Shown here in pieces: positions 1 through 9,428 of a DNA stretch of 17,334 bases. The position numbers and the translations under genes are program-made. The notes beneath the pieces are model-generated. The model was given only the letters and a program-made list of their open reading frames with translations, made no database searches and was not told where the DNA came from. This stretch comes from Smittium culicis (Eukaryota; Kickxellomycota; Harpellomycetes; Harpellales; Legeriomycetaceae). Where the stretch lies: NCBI GenBank assembly GCA_001970855.1, contig LSSN01003389.1:1-17334 (forward strand). The letters run 5' to 3'. The stretch's first letter is position 1. The number at the start of each line of letters is the position of its first letter.

Positions 1-113
<113 letters not shown>

Positions 114-140
114 GGAATAAATATAATAAAAAATAATGGG

Positions 141-168
141 TTTTTTTGTTTTTTTTTGTTTTTTTCAG
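141..168 (+). other. T-rich tract ending in CAG
   Basis: The tract reads T7-G-T9-G-T7 and is followed directly by CAG. It has the shape of a polypyrimidine tract plus 3' splice site on the plus strand. No matching 5' splice site or downstream open frame supports real splicing, so it may simply be a T-rich low-complexity tract. It marks the end of the simple-sequence left edge. Confidence 0.5.
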
Positions 169-1030
169 TGAGAAGGTAGGGAAAATTCGAATTTTTTCTA
201 TAAATATAAGTAAAATATTTTAATTTAAACTAATTATTAGGTTTAAAATTTTTATTTTACTAACTCTTGAAGCTAAATGCAAATATTTGATTTTTTTTCA
301 ACTTAAATAGCTATGTAATCAATCTCTATTTACTCACATAATTTTATACAAATAGATAAAAGTTAAATATATGCTTGAAATTTATGATTATATTTTATTG
401 ATAAATTTAGAATATATTTATTTAATTTAGTTAAATTATATTGTAATTATATATTTATGCAAAAATTATATAACCTTAATAATCAAAAGAAGAAAATTTT
501 GTAAAAGAGGAAATATGTAAATATTTCTTCAAATAAATAATATACTGTATAAAATACAATTACAACGTGGTTATCACTATAATCAGTGATAAAAGATTAT
601 ATAATTAAGAATTGTCATGACAGATAATTGTGATCAATCATTTAGGGTTTTTTATAAAATAAAATAGTTTCATTTCAGATAAATTCTCGCTGTGAAAAAT
701 ATTTTATTAAATGGTGTAATCAATAATCTACTCTGGTTGTAGAAATGATTCGGTAATTTTACGTAGAATTTTTTGATTTAAGAATTAGAAAATATCTAAA
801 ATACCTTTAAATAACAAAATGAATCATATCTTATGTTATCAGGCTATATCTCTGATTTTGAGTCAATTTATATAAAATTTAGGATATAATATGTTTTTTG
901 TGTGATCAATTAATTTTGATAGATCTAATATATTTATTTCAAAATTTTCTGTTAAATGATAGAGTATCGTTGTTTAAATTTAGTGTTGAGCAAATTTCAT
1001 TTGAAACTCTAATGTTATAGACCCTAAATA
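169..1030. other. AT-rich stretch with little visible content
   Basis: No open frame of useful length is seen on either strand. One perfect 8-bp hairpin is present: TTATCACT at 571-578 and AGTGATAA at 585-592, with a 6-base loop. A few short protein-like runs of 20-30 codons can be read on the minus strand, for example one around 860-945. They fit either chance or the far end of the decayed gene to the right, and I cannot separate the two. Confidence 0.5.
571..592. repeat. 8-bp perfect hairpin
   Basis: TTATCACT (571-578) and its exact reverse complement AGTGATAA (585-592) are separated by ATAATC. There is no T run right after it that would make a terminator, and no gene next to it. Function unknown. 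In DNA this AT-rich, short inverted repeats of this length can arise by chance. Confidence 0.55.
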
Positions 1031-1359
1031 AATTTACGGGATAAAAAACCAAGAGTTTATGATTGATTTTTTTTTAAACGAAGTTGTATGTATTTTTCTT
1101 TTCTTTTTTCTTTTGGTTTCACGATTATCAATCACAATATTCGATTTATAATTAACATATGCACTTCTTAATAAGATAAATTTCGATTTTTCTTGAAAAT
1201 TTACGTAGCGGAAGAATATTCCATATTATTAACTATGAAGCTTTTTCATTGAATAAATAGTATGAAATAGTTTTAAAAGCAATTTTCTTTTATAGGAGCG
1301 CTGTTATTTACAATAATATCCCGCTCAGAAACTTTTTATGTAGATAATTGTATCTAATT

Positions 1360-1638
1360 TTACGTTTTTTTTTTTTTATTTAAAAGGTTAAGCTCAAACA
1401 CACTAAATTTTGAATATAGGGCCTCTAATTTGCCACATATATTCTCCAATATAATAGAAACTAATTATTGTTTTCCGTGAGCATGGATTTGCTGCTTTAT
1501 CGATCTGGTTTCACAACTTATTCTTGTACGGATTTCTATTGAGCTATTGAGTATTTCATAAAATTTGGGTATCAGAATGCTTTTTTCCGGAATGGAGTCA
1601 TCAGCGTGGTATTTTAAAGTTTTTATCTTACTTTTAGC
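1360..1638 (-). pseudogene. 3' block of the decayed gene, 91 codons with one internal stop
   Basis: After the core frame ends at 1775, protein-like reading continues in a second minus frame, which is also partly open from 1800 (run HGMEVIHSNEEKRPIKIVFD). From 1638 it is open for 57 codons to a TAA at 1465-1467. It then runs 34 more codons to a TAA at 1360-1362. Wording includes HADDSIPEKSILIPKFYEI and ICGKLEALYSKFSVFELNLL. The 13-T run at 1365-1377 encodes a lysine string and may be where the frame or the coding part ends. No domain recognised. Confidence 0.4.
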
Positions 1639-2185
1639 TTAATTTATCTAACCATGTTCAACTTAGAACTATATAAGGGGTGTTAAATATTTTCTAGCTT
1701 ATAAATACCACACCCATACCCGCTAACTAGGAATCTAGGAATCAAATACAATTTTAATCGGCCTTTTTTCCTCATTAGAATGTATAACTTCCATACCGTG
1801 GGTTCCTTATAGTTTCGTTATCATTGAAAATAAATTATGCACCAAAGAATATCCATTTTGGTCTTATAGCTTTCTGGGAGCATCCGTTGAATTTATCATT
1901 AATGAAACTTACGCTAATTAAATACCTGTGTTGGTTTTTTATAGATTTTATTCATATTTTCTCCGTACTCTTCATTATTTATGGGGATTTTGTACCATAA
2001 AACTTTTTCATACAAGTCAAAGCTGTAATTTTTTTGAAATAATAAAATCTTAATACCCGAAAAAATTCGTTATCTGCAGTAAAAATATTTTTTATCAGCT
2101 AAATGGCGTTTATATACATTTCTTGTTATTTTGAATTAAATTTCACTGAATATAAGTGATATTTCGCGAATAGTCTCTATACCTT

Positions 2186-2380
2186 TCATATCTCGTAGGC
2201 TATTTCCCCAGCGTTGAAGGCGAAGAGAAAAATGAAATCCCATTCGATGAAATAATATGATTTCCCCATAATATTAGGTTCTAAATCGTAGGCTCGGTCA
2301 GAATTATTATCTCTATTCATGCTCTCATTCTCGATGAACTGGTTTATTTTAAACATAATAATATTTGCACAAGCTTTCAA
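2186..2380 (-). pseudogene. Longest open stretch (64 codons), TTG start, fragment
   Basis: This is the longest start-to-stop frame in the window. Its first codon is TTG (2378-2380), and the first in-frame ATG is eight codons later (2354-2356), leaving only 56 residues. The C-terminal half is aromatic and hydrophobic (YYFIEWDFIFLFAFNAGEI). Upstream, past a TAG, the same frame is open for 21 codons, then 24 more past a TAA, and so on, so it is one piece of the longer decayed frame. A 64-codon run is also about what chance gives in 17 kb of AT-rich DNA read in six frames. It should not be taken as a functional small protein. Confidence 0.45.
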
Positions 2381-2929
2381 GCAATCGGACTACAGAAATT
2401 CACTTGAATTTTCCAATAAACTACGACATAAATCTAAATTTTGCGCTGCGTGTATTTAATAGTTTTCAAAGTTCGCTTTGGATCTCTCTGAGATTGGATA
2501 ATAGCTCCTTACGACTCGATAAACTAGGAGTCAAATATAATTGAATAAAGTAGCCAATTCAATTTCAGAAACTAGTAATATTTAAATTTTTTTTGGTAAT
2601 TTCTTATTGGAAATCTGATTTTAACAGAGTTATCTTAAGGAATGAGGTTTTTTTAGAGGATTAAATCCGATTTCAGACTTTTCCATATATAGGCTCAAAA
2701 GATACGAACTCAGAAAAGGGGATTTATTTTTTAAGAAATACATAAGATTTTAAATATTTTTATTATATTCAATTATTACCATATCATCAACTCAATAAAA
2801 AAAATAAAAGATTAAACATTCAGTATAAGTAATAAAGTAGCTATTTCGCTGCTTTCCAGGTTTTATTTTAATGTCTAGATTTTTTATAGATTTAGATGAG
2901 TTCATTAATGGTTTCACCATATTTATTTT

Positions 2930-3106
2930 TTATCTGATTTCTATGAGCTTGTTTTGAACTTTATTCAAAGTCTGAATATGCTGTTTATTTAAAATCTCAA
3001 TTATTAATTGAACTTCCAAGCAAGCTGATATCTGAATCGCATTAATCTTCACACATGTTAAAATCGACCTGAAAATCGATGAAAATATGTATAGACTGGT
3101 TGACAT
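2930..3106 (-). pseudogene. 58-residue open fragment inside the decayed gene
   Basis: From an ATG at 3104-3106 this fragment reads 58 residues to a TAA at 2930-2932. It begins MSTSLYIFSSIFRSILTC and later holds QHIQTLNKVQNKLIEIR, an amphipathic, possibly helical stretch. The frame is already open for seven codons before the ATG, and beyond the stop it continues open for 45 more codons. The ATG is therefore probably internal and not a real start. It is best read as part of the longer decayed frame. Confidence 0.35.
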
Positions 3107-3294
3107 TCCGAAAGAAAGTGCCCTGAATTAGGAATTTAATTTTTTTTCATTACTAAATAAAAATTCTCTTTGATGATTGATGTATAATGTTGTACATAAA
3201 TATATTATAGTTACAAGGTTTCATTTAATTCTTGTTTTTTTTTGAAGATACGAGAAATTAAATTCAATAAATTCATATTTAAGTTTCATTTTTC

Positions 3295-4369
3295 TTAATA
3301 AAGATTCAATTTCCTGAGTTTTAGAACCATTATTAGTCCCAAATTTATACTCCTACTAAAAACAAGTTTCTTTAGAATCTTGGCTTCCGATAATTATGCT
3401 ATTTTATTATTTTTTCTTAATAAGAGTGCTTCCACTTTTGAAGATAGAATTTCATGTATTACACGACCAATTTCTCATGAGCCTTTAAATATACATAATT
3501 AATATCGAAATTAAGATATATTCCAGATTCTTTCGGTTTTTTATTTAGATCCTTTGCTACTATCGCGGTTTTGGGCTTAGAAATGGTACCTTTAATCAAT
3601 TCTCTACATTTATCCTAATCTACAGTTTTTCGGTTAGCTTTTATGTCGATTAAATAAAATTTGAGAGGCGCCCACAATCTCGGGCTCGTGATGATATTAA
3701 ATTAACAATTTTTCACAACCGCGTACTCTTCTGATATTTGAGATTATCATTATATGGGAAATTTTTAGAAGATCCTGCTTGATAATTTTGCATCACTATA
3801 TAATTTCAGATTTTTTTACAGTATTTGGCCATTTTTTTGAGCTCGAGTAATGGTATTCTTGTTCTTGAATTTCCTGTTGCGGATTTTGATCAACTTAATT
3901 CCTCAAAATTAATTTATTGGTCTTCGATTTTATCTCTGATTCGATGGTTTTTTGTGATATATAATTCATGTTCATAAACTTTTCAGAATTATCAATTGAC
4001 CTTGGGTCAATATCCAAAGATTTCTGATAATTGTATCTTAATAGTATATAATATAACTGCTAATGATTCATTTAATCAAACTAAGAGGTTCTTCAAATAA
4101 TTTTCTTTTTAAAATATTGGTATATTTTTCTTGTTTTCTAGGAAAATTCGGCGTAAATTACGCTTAAATAGTCTGTTTTCTTCAAGATTGGTATCTGAAT
4201 CATTAAGCGGAGGCGGCTGATTTTAACTAGAATTATATGTTTTATTTCTTTTTGTTCTCAGAAAAATGGATTCTGAATAATCTACTTCAATTTTAGGAAA
4301 AGCACCAGTTAATAAATTCTAAACTCCGAGTTTACTGATTTGAGCTCTTGGGGATAAAAATGAGTCTTC
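3295..4369 (-). pseudogene. 5' blocks of the decayed minus-strand gene
   Basis: Four open blocks are read in order. Positions 4369-4109 hold 87 codons with two internal stops, and include the run NDSDTNLEENRLFKRNLRR. Positions 4017-3796 hold 74 codons with one internal stop, starting LDIDPRSIDNSEKF and rich in N, Q, S and K. Positions 3695-3459 hold 79 codons with one internal stop, including GTISKPKTAIVAKDLNKK. Positions 3474-3295 hold 60 codons with one internal stop, including IGRVIHEILSSKVEALLLR. They use all three frames, so several frameshifts would be needed to join them. The mix of charged and hydrophobic residues looks protein-like, but I recognise no domain. A perfect 7-bp stem (ATTGACC / GGTCAAT) lies at 3995-4011 inside the second block and is probably incidental. 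Confidence 0.4.
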
Positions 4370-4891
4370 ACTACCCTTTATCTTCTTAATTTTTTATCAA
4401 AATTTTGTTCAAATAATCCGAGAGTTCTTGAAAACTTTGATTATATTTGCTTACAATAAATTATAAATCTATTCATAATATAATTTTAATATATAAAAAA
4501 ATTTCAAATTATTCTTAAACAAAGCAGAGCAAAATTTTGAAAGGGAAAAATATAAGGATATTAAAATATTTTATAAAAAAATCCAACTTTTTCATTTTAA
4601 AATTTATAAAATGGTCGTGAAATTTTTTTAATATATCTTTAAAGCAAGATTTTATAAACCAATAAGAATAATAGGGCTTATTATTTACACCAATTAAATA
4701 TAGCCGTTAGTAAAATTTATAGTTTAAACTTTTTAATAAAATATTTTGTAAATATTTAATGTTCTTATAGACGATTTATATTATAAAAATTACATTAAGC
4801 ATCGTTCTAAATACAGCGTGAATTAATTTTCAAATTAAAAACAAAGTTTATAATTGCGAGAAATACACTAATCTAACTCTACGCGCTTAGT

Positions 4892-4924
4892 TTGCAATAT
4901 TTACAATATTTGCAATATTTGCAT
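4892..4924. repeat. 9-bp tandem repeat, TTGCAATAT
   Basis: Three units in a row (TTGCAATAT, TTACAATAT, TTGCAATAT) are followed by a partial unit TTGCAT. The only difference among the full units is one G-to-A change. It is a short minisatellite in non-coding DNA. No function is suggested. Confidence 0.85.
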
Positions 4925-5235
4925 TAGCTTAAACAGAAAAATTTTCCAAATTAAGGTTTTTCACTTTTTTTTTTATTATTAAATAAAATTTTCATTATTC
5001 ATAGTATATGATTAAATACTTAAAAAATAGCAAAACTACATAAAAGAGAACTAAAAAACTCAAAAATAACAAAACCAATTCAGAAAAAATCAAAAAAAAA
5101 AATTGAATACTTATAACACAATACAAATTGCTATTTAAAAAAATTTATAACCTGAAAATCACATGATTCAAAATATCAGAAATCAAAAAGCACATAAAAA
5201 TAATTTAAAATGCTAGTGTGTTTTTTACATTATTT

Positions 5236-5257
5236 TACATCTTATTTAAAAGATGTA
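5236..5257. repeat. 8-bp perfect hairpin
   Basis: TACATCTT (5236-5243) and AAGATGTA (5250-5257) are exact reverse complements with a 6-base loop. No neighbouring gene gives it a role. It could be chance. Confidence 0.5.
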
Positions 5258-8128
5258 CTTACTGTTATGACAGAAATGTATATAATATTACGAACTTTAA
5301 TGATAAAAGCTTTCTCTCAAAAATCATGATATACTTATCATATTTTAATTCTTTCAGAATCCTATGAAATTGAATTACTAGTTTAAATTAAAACGTGGTT
5401 TGAAGTATTAAACATTATTTCCGAATTTTCCGCTATTAATGTAAAAGCTAGGGATATTTAATTCAAAAATTGGTATAGAAGTGACATCAAAGTATACATT
5501 TTTTTAACCCCTTTTCTTCGTTATATGAATTATAATTTTTTTTTAATTCTTAATGAAAACCTGAAATAGTCTCTAAAAAGAGGCATATATTCTCTATCCA
5601 TGAATTTATCGCAAATCAGTCAAAATGCAGTAAGTGGTAGTAAATTAACAAAAATTGAAAATTGATTACAATACGCAATTAACATCCTCGACATAGTGTA
5701 TAAATAACCTTAATTCATCCACTAAGATTTATAAAAAATTGTAATGTAGTATTTAATAAAATAATAAATAATATAGGCATCAATATAAACCTTTAAATTC
5801 TTTAACTACTTTTTATTTTTATATTTGTAAGAAATAACTAAATTTAAATCAAATAGATTAGCTTTTTTTGTGATAAAAAATTATTTCTCAGAGTTTAAAG
5901 ATGGATTTTCTATTTAATAATAATAAAAATTAAAAATATTAATGATAATTAAAACTAAATTTACGTTTATTATATTCAAATGATTTTATCTTGTAGTTAA
6001 TTATATATTTATTTGATTTTTTATAGAAATAATCTAATATTTCAAATTCTAAAAGAGAAGATAACTATCATCTGAGCTAACTTTATTTTGAAAAAATTTA
6101 CAAAAATATCAATAAAAAATTTTCAGCGGTTTAAATTAATGTTTTTAATTTTTTATCACTTACTAATATATTCACAGAGATAATATACTCTCCCTACAGT
6201 AAAATAATATATTTTATTGAATATTCCTCAGAAAATAGCTTATAAAATTTATTAAATAAAGTTACGATCTCACTGCGCATTATTAACAAATGGGTTAGCT
6301 CATATTAAGCGTCTTTAAGGCCCCAGACAGAATCAGATGAAATTGTACCATTTTTTCCTTATTATTATTATCTATGATATTTCTAAATTATCTCAAAAGT
6401 TTTAAAAAACAATTAAAATTAATAAATGTAGATAATTTGCCTTCATTCTTCCAATAATTTTGTTCTGATAAAAAGCTAATTGATATAAAATTTTTTTACA
6501 AACTAAAAGAAATAATAACTAGTATTCAAACCGACGAATGCTCTGAAATTAAGAAAGCGATTTAATTTTTTAGTTCAAAAATTAGCATACAAATAAATAA
6601 AAATTAATTTAGTATTTTTACCTCTATCTAGTAAAACTAGAACAAAAACCTATATTAATTTAAAAAAATTTCCTAAAACTTATCTAAATTTTTAAGAGAA
6701 AATTCAGAAATACATTTATTCCTGAATCATAAAGCCGTGAAATTAAAAAAAAAAAACTGTTAATATAAAAATTAACAAAAAAAATGAAATTTATTATCTA
6801 GTCATTTCTACAACTAAATCTCAAAAATTATATACTTTTTTGACGAAAATAAAAATAAAAAACATTACACCTCTCCTCAATTATCAGTAAGAGTGTAGTC
6901 AAAACTTCAGAATATAATATAAAAACTCATTATGATGCATAAAAATAGATTTTCATACTCAAAATTTTAAAAAAATGAAAATTAGGCTCTAAAAGTATAA
7001 ATTTTATTTGAAATAATTTATACATAATTAATCCATATTCAAGCATATAAAAAATCAGAATAAATATGATGAATGTTCGCTAGATAGAAAAAATTTTACT
7101 AAGATAGAAGCTCTGAAAAATTTCTGAATTTTCTACTTTAAAATTAAAATTAGTAAACACGATTATAATTTCTACTTGTATTAAAAAAATAGCATTAAAT
7201 TTTATTACAATTTTGAATTTTTTTTAAAAAATTTTTTATTTATTATACACCGAATCATGTTTGAAGTGAATATTATAGACTTGTTAAGAAACTATTCGTG
7301 GCTATTAGGATTTTATACTTGATCTTTAAAAACCATAAATAATGGCAATATGCGAAAAAAATATAAATAATATCAATCCAAAATCGAATATATGATTTCT
7401 GATTTAATAAAACAAGATATATGTGTGAAATTAGTTTTTTGAACCCGTTATTAATTATAAATAGTTAAATTTTATAATTGAAGCTACTTTATCACGTTAT
7501 TTTCACAAATTCATCTAATAAGTATAACAAAAAAAACAAAAAAATGTGAGAATTCGAAAAAAAATTCAGCACAAGTCGAAAAAAAGAGTCAATTAATTTT
7601 AAAACAAATTAGATTCTAATAAAAATTAAATCAAGAAGTACGAGAAAACAAATTTCATAGATAATGAAATCTGTCATAAACGTATCTTATGATAGCAAGA
7701 TCGATTAAGCCGCAATGAAAACCAATGAAAAATGAAAATGAATACCGAAATTTTTTTATTTATTCACATAAAATTAAAATTAATGTAGAAATTTAATATT
7801 TTTAACTTAATAAAATTTTTTACTTTATATTAGAAAAATTAAATTAAATGAATAAGAAAAAGTAACGGTTATAATACAAAAAAATTATTTATTTAATCTA
7901 TTCTGGTTATAAATTAAAAATTATAAAAAATTTCAATTAATTAAATCAACAATAGATGAAAAAGGATCGTTCGAGATCAAAATTCCTATAAAAAAAAATC
8001 ATAAATCGTATAAATTGATCTAAATTACTTGTGTAATTCCGCATTAATTCATAACTTCAATAATTTAATTATACTCTATAAAATGTAGATCGGATATATT
8101 TTGATATAATAAGTTATTATAATACCTA

Positions 8129-8142
8129 TTGAATTAATTCAA
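8129..8142. repeat. 14-bp palindrome, copy 1
   Basis: TTGAATTAATTCAA is a perfect 14-bp palindrome. The identical sequence occurs again at 13878-13891. Its flanks differ (AATACCTA on the left here, ATTAAATC there), so this is not part of a longer duplicated segment that I can see. It may be coincidence or a symmetrical protein-binding word. Confidence 0.6.
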
Positions 8143-8407
8143 CCAAAAAAGCTCGTGTTATTTTTAGGATTTTTGAACGAAAATAAACTTTTATTGTTAT
8201 TATTAGATTTTTTACCAGTATTATAAAGGTATTCTAATTAATAAATAAAAATTGCCTGATAAAAGTTAAAATAAACATTTAAAATAATCGCAGTTGATAC
8301 TTTCAATAAGAAAAAAACTTTAAACAGCATTTGAGTTTATAGGCATATATTTCCTTGTATTGAGATTAAAATTTTAAATTACTATTACAAATATAGATAT
8401 AGATAAC

Positions 8408-8427
8408 CCAGAAAAAAAATTTTCTGG
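8408..8427. repeat. 8-bp perfect hairpin with A4 loop
   Basis: CCAGAAAA (8408-8415) and TTTTCTGG (8420-8427) form an exact stem around AAAA. It does not follow any gene, so I do not call it a terminator. Confidence 0.55.
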
Positions 8428-8642
8428 CTAAAACAAGTATTAAAAAATTTAAATTTAAATTAAGTTATACGAACGTTTAAAAAATAATATCATGCGGATT
8501 GGAAATATGTATGGGAGTTATTTTGATGAGTGAAATATTTCTTTTAAAAAATTTTTGCTAGATAGGCGTATAATTAATTACAATTTTTTTTTTATTGAAA
8601 ATATTACAGAATAATTTATTTTATACAGGCAATGATTTTATA

Positions 8643-8760
8643 TAACATTATGGAATACATTGAAACATCATGGAGCCTTATGGGACATCAAAGAAAATCA
8701 TGTGATTTTTTGGAATGTTATTGAATGTTATCTATAGATTATTCCCGGTAGCTTTTAGAA
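8643..8760. repeat. Diverged short-repeat patch, GAATGTTAT and ATGGAATACAT-like words
   Basis: This patch is slightly richer in G+C than its surroundings. It contains recurring words: ATGGAATACAT, CATCATGG and TTATGGGACATCA early on, then GAATGTTAT twice in a row (8713-8721 and 8723-8731). It looks like the remains of an interspersed or tandem repeat. No terminal inverted repeats or target-site duplication could be defined, so the class is open. Confidence 0.4.
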
Positions 8761-8978
8761 CCATCTAAAACATTTCATAATATTCCGCAAGCTATTAATT
8801 AAAAATTATTAATGACTTTATAATTAACTTTATTTAATAATATTATTTAGTTTTTTCTTCAAAAGTATAAAAGGGTAACCTTTTTACATCTTTCAGAAAA
8901 ATCTAATTGTATCATTTATTTTATTATTTTATCCCTCTAAATATACATCATCCCAATAATATAAAATAAATAACACTA

Positions 8979-9062
8979 TTTTAGTCTTAGTCTTAGTTTC
9001 AGTTTCAGTTTCAGTTTCAGTTTCAGTTTCAGTTTCAGTTCCAGTTTCAGTTTCAGTTTCAG
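8979..9062. repeat. TTTCAG hexamer array, 14 units
   Basis: Eleven consecutive hexamers at 8997-9062 read TTTCAG, except for one TTCCAG at 9039-9044. Three older units lie to the left (TTTTAG, TCTTAG, TCTTAG). To the right the pattern fades into CTCAAC, CTTAGC and TCAGTC. A homogeneous core with decayed edges is what replication slippage leaves. The unit resembles a 3' splice-site motif, but no gene is present. It does not match the common telomere repeats TTAGGG or TTAGG. Confidence 0.95.
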
Positions 9063-9237
9063 CTCAACCTTAGCTCAGTCTTTATTCCTCCCTTCGTGCC
9101 TAACATATATACTTGGGATTTTATTTGATATAGTACTTTTAAATTAATTCCTTCATTATTATCGATTTAGCTTAATTTTAAAATAAATTTGAGAATATTA
9201 CTTAATTAAATTTTTGATAAAAAAAATAGTGGTTTCT

Positions 9238-9428
9238 GATCATCCTAAAAATATCGAATATGCTCAATTGCTTACTATTTAATTGCTAACTCAGGATTTT
9301 TTAGGATAATCGCTATTTATTAACATGCTATTCGAAATGTGCTACAATTTTAACTGTGAAATCCTTATTTTATTAAAATCAAGGTAAAATTATGTAATTA
9401 ATATTATTAAAATTGTAGGAATGCTACA
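9238..9428. repeat. Cluster of inverted repeats, possible small element remnant
   Basis: Two inverted repeats follow each other. The first pairs 9238-9252 with 9297-9311 (13 of 15 bases complementary; arms around CCTAAAAA / TTTTTAGG). The second pairs CTACAATTTTAA at 9342-9353 exactly with TTAAAATTGTAG at 9407-9418 (12 bp). A third, shorter pair, TCGAATA (9254-9260) and TATTCGA (9329-9335), interleaves with the first. Such a cluster could be the remains of a non-autonomous DNA transposon or fold-back element. No target-site duplication was found. Confidence 0.45.

Larger units (their letters stand above)
1775..3352 (-). pseudogene. Core of the decayed gene: one frame, 526 codons, 19 stops
   Basis: A single minus-strand frame runs from 3352 down to 1775. 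It has 12 stops in the first 389 codons (to 2186) and 7 in the next 137. TAA, TGA and TAG are all used. Roughly 40 stops would be expected at the 7-9% density seen in other frames nearby. Open stretches include 65 codons (2933-3127), 45 (2795-2929), 37 from an ATG (2633-2743), 67 (2189-2389), 39 (around 1990-2105) and 38 (around 1838-1950). Recognisable wording includes KLKYEFIEFNFSYLQKK, SKSIKNLDIKIKPGKQRNSY, YPISERSKANFENY and ADNEFFRVLRFYYFKKI. The run IHAAQNLDLCRSLLENSSEF recalls one ankyrin-repeat helix pair, but it is alone and lacks the usual glycines, so I do not call it. No family assigned. Confidence 0.5.
1030..4369 (-). pseudogene. Decayed protein-coding region, family not recognised
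   Basis: This block is richer in G+C than the rest of the window, and its minus strand is A-rich, as coding strands in AT-rich genomes usually are. Reading leftwards from 4369, protein-like stretches follow one another on the minus strand in shifting frames: 4109-4369, 3796-4017, 3459-3695, 3295-3474, then one frame from 3352 to 1775, then another from about 1800 to about 1030. Each has far fewer stops than expected, but none is intact. All three stop codons are used, which argues for decay and against an altered genetic code. Joined, the remnant would cover about 1,000-1,100 codons. I see no catalytic motif that names a family, and no start codon or poly(A) signal can be fixed. It could be an old transposon ORF, an endogenous viral gene or a host pseudogene. 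Other frames in the richest part (2186-2581) are also moderately open, so coding origin is likely but unproven. Confidence 0.5.
4400..8640. other. Long AT-rich, A-biased non-coding stretch
   Basis: To the right of about 4.4 kb the G+C content drops and the plus strand becomes A-rich. Stops are dense in every frame I read. The best open piece is about 45 codons on the plus strand near 7180-7310 (including IMFEVNIIDLLRNYSWLLGF), which is within chance. Apart from the repeats and hairpins listed separately, I see nothing supportable here: no gene, RNA gene or clear mobile element. Confidence 0.6.

Noticed and set aside
1483..1617. Plus-strand frame from an ATG, 45 codons with one stop (starts MDLLLYRSGFTTYSC)
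   Set aside because: It lies opposite the better-supported minus-strand block. The local G+C rise lowers stop density on both strands, and the T-rich plus strand makes hydrophobic runs easy by chance.
2440..2500. Ankyrin-like string IHAAQNLDLCRSLLENSSEF on the minus strand nearby
   Set aside because: Only one partial unit is present, the usual glycines are missing, and no second repeat is found at a 33-residue spacing.
2795..2860. HMG-box-like string (KPGKQRNSYFITYTE) on the minus strand
   Set aside because: Only the first few residues resemble an HMG box. The tryptophans and basic residues expected further on are absent.
1775..3352. A stop codon reassigned to an amino acid (alternative genetic code)
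   Set aside because: The in-frame stops in the core are a mixture of TAA, TGA and TAG, with TAA most frequent. Reassigning one codon would not open the frame.
7167..7312. Plus-strand open stretch of about 45 codons (includes IMFEVNIIDLLRNYSWLLGF)
   Set aside because: The length is within chance expectation for the window. Neighbouring sequence in all plus frames is dense in stops.
7961..7985. tRNA T-loop-like GTTCGAGA
   Set aside because: The flanking bases do not form a 5-bp T stem, and no acceptor or anticodon arm could be drawn around it.
4400..8640. A divergent A-rich coding region on the plus strand
   Set aside because: The A bias is real, but frames read through 4.45-5.2 kb and 6.84-8.0 kb contain stops at about the rate expected for random AT-rich sequence.
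8979..9062. Telomere repeat or CRISPR array
   Set aside because: The unit is TTTCAG and not a known common telomere motif, it is internal, and there are no spacers between repeats.
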